DNA of 10,828 nucleotides from an uncultured Eubacteriales bacterium. GTDB lineage: Bacteria; Bacillota; Clostridia; Lachnospirales; Lachnospiraceae. The position numbers and the translations under genes were made by a program. The notes below the pieces were generated by a model. That model was not told the DNA's origin. It saw nothing but the letters and a program-made list of their open reading frames with translations, and did no database searches. Each line of letters begins with the position of its first letter. Positions within the stretch are counted from its first letter, which is position 1. Below, piece after piece: positions 6,766 through 10,828 of this stretch. The stretch is from NCBI GenBank assembly GCA_900321525.1, contig ONWL01000059.1, forward strand, positions 1-10,828. Direction: 5' to 3'.

Positions 6766-8583
6766 ATGGACAAAACAATATATCGTAACCGTCTCTCGGC
6801 ACTGCGCCGTCTGATGGCAGACAAAGGCATAGATGCCTATCTGATCGTATCCGATGACGATCACGCATCGGAGTATGTAGGAGACTATTTTAAGTGCAGG
6901 GAATTTCTTTCCGGTTTTGATGGTTCTGCCGGCAGTCTGGTGATCACACAGACAGAAGCCGGTCTATGGACGGACGGAAGATATTTTTTACAGGCAAGAG
7001 AACAGTTAGGCGGTACAGGGATTACATTACAGAAAATGGGAGAGCCGGATGTGCCTGCCATTCCCGCATATTTGGCCAGTGTATTACAGGACGGGCAGTG
7101 TCTGGGATATGATGGCAGAACCATTCGTGCCGGATATGCAGCAGAAATCGAAGCCGCACTTGCCGGAAAGCAAATCCGATATGTGCAGACAGAGGATCTG
7201 GTGGGACAGATCTGGAAAGACCGCCCCCCATTTCCGGAACATCCGGTGTGGATTCTGCCGGATTCTTATGTGGGCAGATCCAGAGCAGAAAAACTTGCCA
7301 TGGTGCGGAAGCAGATGGCACAGGCAGGGGCAGAGCGGTATCTGCTGGCGTCTCTGGATGACATCGCCTGGCTGTATAACATCAGAGGCAACGACATTGC
7401 CTATAATCCGGTGGTGCTATCCTACACTATCATAGAGCAGGAACAGGCAATTTTATATGGGACATTGTCAGCCTTTTCAGATGAGGTACGAAAGCAGCTG
7501 GAAGCAGACAGCATCCTGCTGCGTCCGTATTTGCAGGTATATGAGGACTTGAAAATATTGCCTGCAGAGAGCAGTGTGATGTTGGATCCATCTACCAGTA
7601 ATGTGGCACTTCTTTCTTGTATACCCGAAGGGGTAAAGGTGATCAGACAAACCAATCCTACCACTTTGTTTAAGGCGGTGAAGATGCCAGAAGAGATGGA
7701 GAATGAGCGAAAGGCACATGTGCAGGATGGTGTGGCAGTGACGAAACTCATTTACTGGTTGAAACAGATGCAGGATTCACAGGAGTTAAAAGAAGGGAAA
7801 ATTACAGAACAGGTGGTGCGAAAGAAGTTAGAAGCACTGCGAAAAGAACGGGAAGGGTATCTGGATCAAAGTTTTGCGCCCATCATTGCGGCAGGGGCAC
7901 ACGGTGCTATCGTCCATTATGAGCCCACAGAAGCCACAGATATTCCGCTGGTGGAGCACAGTTTTGTACTGATGGACACCGGTGGGCAGTATTGGCAGGG
8001 CACCACTGACATTACCCGTACCGTTTCCATTGGTACACTGACTGACACCCAGAAGGCACACTACACGGCAGTGCTCCGTGGCAATCTGAATCTGGGTGCC
8101 GCGCGGTTTAAGCATGGCTGTACCGGAATGAATTTGGATGTACTGGCACGGACTCCTTTGTGGGAGCTGGGCTTGGATTACAATCACGGCACCGGTCACG
8201 GAGTGGGCTATCTCCTCAATGTCCACGAGGGTCCCAATGCCATCCGGTTCAAAGAAGCCGGTGGAAAAGCAGGGGCGGTACTGGAAGAGGGAATGATCAC
8301 CTCCAATGAACCGGGGCTGTATCTGGAAGGACAGTATGGCATCCGGGTGGAAAATCTGGTGCTGTGCAAAAAGGCAGAGCAGACGGAATATGGGCAGTTT
8401 ATGGAATTTGAGACATTGACCATGGTGCCTCATGACCGGGCGGCAATTCTGCCGGAACAGATGTCCAAAAGAGAACTGGCACTGTTAAATGCCTATCATA
8501 AAACGGTATATGAAACCATTTCTCCGTATCTGACAGAAGAGGAACGGAAATGGCTGAAAGAAGAAACAAGAGAGATTGTCTAA
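6766..8583 (+). CDS. pepP: Xaa-Pro aminopeptidase, three-domain type (peptidase family M24B)
   Basis: This cytoplasmic metallopeptidase removes the N-terminal residue from peptides with proline in second position. The start at 6766 is preferred over the ATG at 6757 because AAGGAG (6751-6756) abuts the latter but is 9 bases from the former; this gives 605 residues. Length and layout match the large eukaryotic-like aminopeptidase P class: two creatinase-type N-terminal domains (about 1-310) and a C-terminal pita-bread catalytic domain. The dinuclear metal ligands are all present: Asp404 and Asp415 (DTGGQYWQGTTDITRT), His478 (HGTGHGVGY), Glu515 (SNEPGLYLEG) and Glu529 (IRVENLV). His474 and His485 (NVHEGP) match the substrate-side histidines. 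A C-terminal extension (WLKEETREIV) closes it. lrgA follows after 28 bases, so they are probably co-transcribed. Confidence 0.95.
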   Translation: MDKTIYRNRLSALRRLMADKGIDAYLIVSDDDHASEYVGDYFKCREFLSGFDGSAGSLVITQTEAGLWTDGRYFLQAREQLGGTGITLQKMGEPDVPAIPAYLASVLQDGQCLGYDGRTIRAGYAAEIEAALAGKQIRYVQTEDLVGQIWKDRPPFPEHPVWILPDSYVGRSRAEKLAMVRKQMAQAGAERYLLASLDDIAWLYNIRGNDIAYNPVVLSYTIIEQEQAILYGTLSAFSDEVRKQLEADSILLRPYLQVYEDLKILPAESSVMLDPSTSNVALLSCIPEGVKVIRQTNPTTLFKAVKMPEEMENERKAHVQDGVAVTKLIYWLKQMQDSQELKEGKITEQVVRKKLEALRKEREGYLDQSFAPIIAAGAHGAIVHYEPTEATDIPLVEHSFVLMDTGGQYWQGTTDITRTVSIGTLTDTQKAHYTAVLRGNLNLGAARFKHGCTGMNLDVLARTPLWELGLDYNHGTGHGVGYLLNVHEGPNAIRFKEAGGKAGAVLEEGMITSNEPGLYLEGQYGIRVENLVLCKKAEQTEYGQFMEFETLTMVPHDRAAILPEQMSKRELALLNAYHKTVYETISPYLTEEERKWLKEETREIV

Positions 8584-8611
8584 ATACCGTACAAGAGAGA
8601 GGAAGTTTGGT

Positions 8612-9022
8612 TTGAAATACGTAAAGCAGCTTGGGATTATTATGACACTGTCTTTTGTGGGGGAAGTATTGCATGAGATTGTGCCATTGCCCATTCCGGC
8701 AAATATTTATGGAATTGTACTGATGTTTCTTTGTTTAGAGTGTGGCATCCTCAAAGTCAGCTCGGTGAAGGAGGTCAGTTCGGTGTTGATTGAAGTGATG
8801 CCGCTGATGTTTATTCCGGCGGCAGTGGGACTGCTTGATACATGGGGATTGATTCAAAATGCATGGATAGCCTATCTGGTCACCACAGTGGTGTCGACTT
8901 TTGTGGTACTATTTGTAGCCGGTCGTGTGACCCAGTTTGTCATTCGCAGAACCCGGGCAAAGGCACAGGCAGATGAGATTGATACAAGGGAGGACTTGGA
9001 ACAGGAGGCGAAGGAAGCATGA
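8612..9022 (+). CDS. lrgA: CidA/LrgA-family holin-like membrane protein
   Basis: This is a small integral membrane protein of 136 residues with about four transmembrane segments. It carries the family core PIPANIYGIVLMFLCLE (usual form PIPGSVIGM..LF..L) and the later motif EVMPLMFIPAAVGL. I choose the TTG at 8612 as start because AGAGAGGAAG (8595-8604) lies at proper distance; the longer TTG-initiated frame from 8576 would begin inside pepP without a ribosome binding site. The last 25 or so residues (RRTRAKAQADEIDTREDLEQ and on) are a highly charged cytoplasmic tail. It partners with LrgB, whose start overlaps its stop. In staphylococci the pair modulates murein hydrolase activity and lysis; homologues in Bacillus and Streptococcus mutans take part in pyruvate transport. 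No LytSR-type regulator gene is in the window. Confidence 0.9.
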   Translation: MKYVKQLGIIMTLSFVGEVLHEIVPLPIPANIYGIVLMFLCLECGILKVSSVKEVSSVLIEVMPLMFIPAAVGLLDTWGLIQNAWIAYLVTTVVSTFVVLFVAGRVTQFVIRRTRAKAQADEIDTREDLEQEAKEA

Positions 9023-9711
9023 AGGAATTTTTAGAGACATCTGTGTTTTTTGGTGTGTGGATCAGCCTGGCTGCATATTTGATTGGGTGGGGCATACAGA
9101 GAAAGTGGAAATTGACCATTTTCAATCCACTGTTGATTGCTATTGTATTGGTGATTGTCATATTGCTGCTGACAGGGACTGGTTATGATGTGTATTATGA
9201 AGGCGCAAAGTATATCAGTTATCTGATGACACCGGCCACCATTTGTCTGGCAGTGCCGCTGTATGAGCAGTTGGAATTGTTGCAGAAAAACTATAAAGCA
9301 TTGCTTCTGGGCATTCTGGCAGGGGTGCTGACCAGCCTGTGTAGTATATTGCTGATGACAGTTGTGTTCGGATTGGAGCATGGGGCATACGTGACCTTGC
9401 TGCCAAAGTCCATTACCACTGCAATTGGCATCAGTATATCAGAGGAACTGGGCGGTTACATATCCATTACTGTGGCAGTGATCATCATCACGGGGTTACT
9501 TGGAAATATGTTTGGAGAGGCAGCCTGCAGATTGTTTCGGATTACAGAACCCATTGCCAAAGGCGTAGCCATGGGAACCTCAGCCCATGTGATGGGAACA
9601 TCCAAAGCGATGGAAATGGGAGAAGTAGAAGGTGCCATGAGCAGTTTGTCTATCGTGGTGTCAGGAATGTTGACAGTAGTGGGGGCAGCGGTTTTCGCAA
9701 TGTTTTTATAG
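9019..9711 (+). CDS. lrgB: LrgB-family membrane protein
   Basis: This is the 230-residue multi-spanning partner of LrgA. Family signatures are MTPATICLAVPLYEQ (residues about 72-86), LLPKSITTAIGISIS, and the C-terminal GTSAHVMGTSKAMEMGEVEG followed by AMSSLSIVVSGML. Length is normal for LrgB/CidB. The ATG shares ATGA (9019-9022) with the lrgA stop; AGGAGG at 9003-9008, inside lrgA, is the ribosome binding site. The tight overlap points to a stoichiometric complex. Pyruvate or related monocarboxylate movement and control of cell lysis are both possible roles by family; the sequence does not decide. No terminator is visible between it and the next promoter at 9738. Confidence 0.94.
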   Translation: MKEFLETSVFFGVWISLAAYLIGWGIQRKWKLTIFNPLLIAIVLVIVILLLTGTGYDVYYEGAKYISYLMTPATICLAVPLYEQLELLQKNYKALLLGILAGVLTSLCSILLMTVVFGLEHGAYVTLLPKSITTAIGISISEELGGYISITVAVIIITGLLGNMFGEAACRLFRITEPIAKGVAMGTSAHVMGTSKAMEMGEVEGAMSSLSIVVSGMLTVVGAAVFAMFL

Positions 9712-9737
9712 GACAAAATGGAATACAATCACGGATT

Positions 9738-9767
9738 TTGACTGTGGGGGCACTGCTCAGTTATGAT
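9738..9767 (+). promoter_or_regulatory. Sigma-A promoter for the downstream anchored protein
   Basis: TTGACT (9738-9743) and TATGAT (9762-9767) are separated by 18 bases, with the start codon at 9820. Both hexamers are one base from consensus. Confidence 0.6.
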
Positions 9768-9819
9768 AGATTTCTGTGGTGGCGACGGGACAGAATGACA
9801 GTGGAAAGTGAGGGGTAGC

Positions 9820-10713
9820 ATGAAAAAACGTTATGGAATTGTAGTGATAGTGGTCTTGCTTCTGGCTGTAGGTGTGGGGGTCTACGTGTATTTCAATCAG
9901 GATATCCAGCTGATTAGAAGTCTGACAAAGCAGATGGATTTCACTCATTTTACTTATGAGATGACAGTGGAACTGGATGAAAGCAGTTTTTCTGAGGAAC
10001 AGGTGCAGCTTTTGTCCAGAGCGGATTCGCTGACCGGAAGCACCCTGATGGAACATCCGGTGCTGCATCTGTCTGGAGGAGTGGCCGATACGAAAATCTA
10101 TACCCAGGTATTCACAGAGGGGATGGAAGCCCCATTGACAGAGTTATATTTCAGTGACGAAAAAGATTTGCTCAATGGTGCCATGTTTTATCAGGCAGTC
10201 CGGAAGAAGTTGATGCAGAAGAGCAGTCTTCTGGAATATCTGTTGCCGGACTGGAATGACCATCAGTATGTGACTTTCGAGCAGATGGAGCAGATGTTTG
10301 GGCTGAATCTACAGGCAGCCAGCCGGTTTTCTCTGGCTATGCCGAAACGTCTGGGAGTAGAACAGGTGGTGGCAGGATTGGCAGAGTTAGACAGAGAGGA
10401 ACTGCCGGATGGTACCCTGATTTACCGGTTGGAACGAGAAGATTTGTCTATGGAATTGACGTTCAGGGAAGATGGAACAGAGCCTCTTTCTGTACACTGC
10501 ACTGCTGTCCATCCGGCAGAGCAGATTGCGGAAATCGAGGTTGTCCTGGCAAAACTTGGATTGTTTATTGATAGTAATAGTTTTAAAAGCATCAAATCTG
10601 TGGAGCTGGAGATGATACCCAATGACAATCTGGCGATTTACATTCCAGACGATACGGTCAGTCAGGAGATTGTAAATGGAATCGAGAAAATACGGTCATT
10701 CTTTCAGGAGTAG
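9820..10713 (+). CDS. Membrane-anchored extracytoplasmic protein of unknown function
   Basis: This is a 297-residue protein that I do not recognise. The start at ATG 9820 is preferred to GTG 9808, which falls within the ribosome binding site region (GTGAGGGG, 9808-9815); spacing from the site is short, 4 bases. Residues 1-3 are positive (MKK) and about 6-27 (GIVVIVVLLLAVGVGVYVYF) form an uncleaved signal anchor, since no lipobox and no clear signal peptidase site is seen. The rest is soluble, acidic and outside the cell. It alternates beta-like stretches (HFTYEMTVELDESSF, VLHLSGGVADTKIYTQVF, LSMELTFREDGTEPLSVHC) with helices, which recalls LolA/LppX-type beta folds, but this is only an impression. 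Only two cysteine-free halves and one late Cys are visible. It has its own promoter and terminator, so it is probably monocistronic. Confidence 0.8.
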   Translation: MKKRYGIVVIVVLLLAVGVGVYVYFNQDIQLIRSLTKQMDFTHFTYEMTVELDESSFSEEQVQLLSRADSLTGSTLMEHPVLHLSGGVADTKIYTQVFTEGMEAPLTELYFSDEKDLLNGAMFYQAVRKKLMQKSSLLEYLLPDWNDHQYVTFEQMEQMFGLNLQAASRFSLAMPKRLGVEQVVAGLAELDREELPDGTLIYRLEREDLSMELTFREDGTEPLSVHCTAVHPAEQIAEIEVVLAKLGLFIDSNSFKSIKSVELEMIPNDNLAIYIPDDTVSQEIVNGIEKIRSFFQE

Positions 10714-10736
10714 AAAGAATCTGCTTGTAACAATCG

Positions 10737-10770
10737 GCCTCGTGAAAGGAAAGATTCACGGGGCATTTTT
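10737..10770 (+). terminator. Strong intrinsic terminator
   Basis: GCCTCGTGAA (10737-10746) pairs along its whole length with TTCACGGGGC (10755-10764), with one T.G pair and an 8-base loop, and is followed by ATTTTT (10765-10770). It lies 23 bases after the stop codon of the anchored protein gene. Confidence 0.92.
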
Positions 10771-10773
10771 GCA

Positions 10774-10828
10774 GTGTGCCTGGCGGCGCACATTTCTAAA
10801 GGGTGCAAGTCCCCAATCCGCTCAGTAG
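10774..10828 (+). mobile_element. Probable 5' end of a group II intron (cut by the window edge)
   Basis: The sequence begins GTGTG, matching the group II intron 5' consensus GUGYG. GTGTGCC (10774-10780) pairs with GGCGCAC (10785-10791) around TGGC, and GGGTGCAAGTCCC (10801-10813) is the hairpin commonly found early in domain I. It starts 9 bases after the stem of an intrinsic terminator, a preferred insertion place of bacterial class C introns. The reverse transcriptase/maturase gene and domains V-VI would lie to the right and cannot be seen. Confidence 0.55.

Noticed and set aside
7828..8433. 201-codon minus-strand frame opposite pepP
   Set aside because: It is a shadow of a strongly supported M24 peptidase domain and lacks any start signal.
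8576..8611. TTG start of lrgA inside the end of pepP
   Set aside because: No ribosome binding site; TTG 8612 is well placed and gives a normal family length.

Overview
The window reads as an accessory-light stretch of a Gram-positive Clostridia genome, most likely Lachnospiraceae. This rests on moderate GC, strong AGGAGG-type ribosome binding sites, lipoprotein-type (lipobox) secreted proteins, a clostridial ZnuA variant (GDRFPFRYL motif) and CidA/LrgA-LrgB. The family placement is inference from remembered protein motifs, not a search. Every gene I can support is on the + strand.

Region 1 (1-3583) is a zinc-type metal uptake operon. It starts with the tail of a small Cys/His-bearing membrane protein. 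Then come a ZnuA/AdcA-like binding lipoprotein with a four-copy His-Asp-Glu repeat, the ATPase ZnuC, and the permease ZnuB (ATGA overlap with znuC). A one-base-overlapping lipoprotein follows, whose C-terminal half resembles the C-terminal domain of DUF1980/TIGR03943 (YcgQ-like) proteins, a family tied to zinc homeostasis. No Fur/Zur gene is inside the window.

Region 2 (3584-4599) holds a stand-alone SPL-family radical SAM protein.

Region 3 (4600-6270) is the enolase transcription unit. It has a near-consensus sigma-A promoter, a 7-bp inverted repeat at the presumed transcription start, a roughly 130-nt leader that folds on paper into a compact three-way junction, the eno gene, and an intrinsic terminator. 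The operator-like repeat and the leader are the most interesting unexplained structures in the window.

Region 4 (6271-6765) is a gene-poor scar. It has a strong sigma-A promoter, two overlapping mini-ORFs with good ribosome binding sites, and a 57-codon remnant of the C-terminus of an AlbA_2/HATPase_c_4 (RecG-C-like) ATP-binding protein. The promoter probably now drives the downstream peptidase gene.

Region 5 (6766-9711) is an operon of a three-domain Xaa-Pro aminopeptidase and lrgA-lrgB. LrgAB-type pairs are holin-like or pyruvate-transport membrane proteins. A promoter and a membrane-anchored protein of unknown function (9820-10713) follow, ending in a strong terminator. Immediately after the terminator the last 55 bases look like the 5' end of a group II intron, which would continue outside the window.

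Overall the window is mostly housekeeping and metal-transport genes. I do not see a clear new defence or mobile system. The points worth follow-up are the eno leader and operator, the zinc-operon accessory proteins, the remnant locus and the probable intron boundary.
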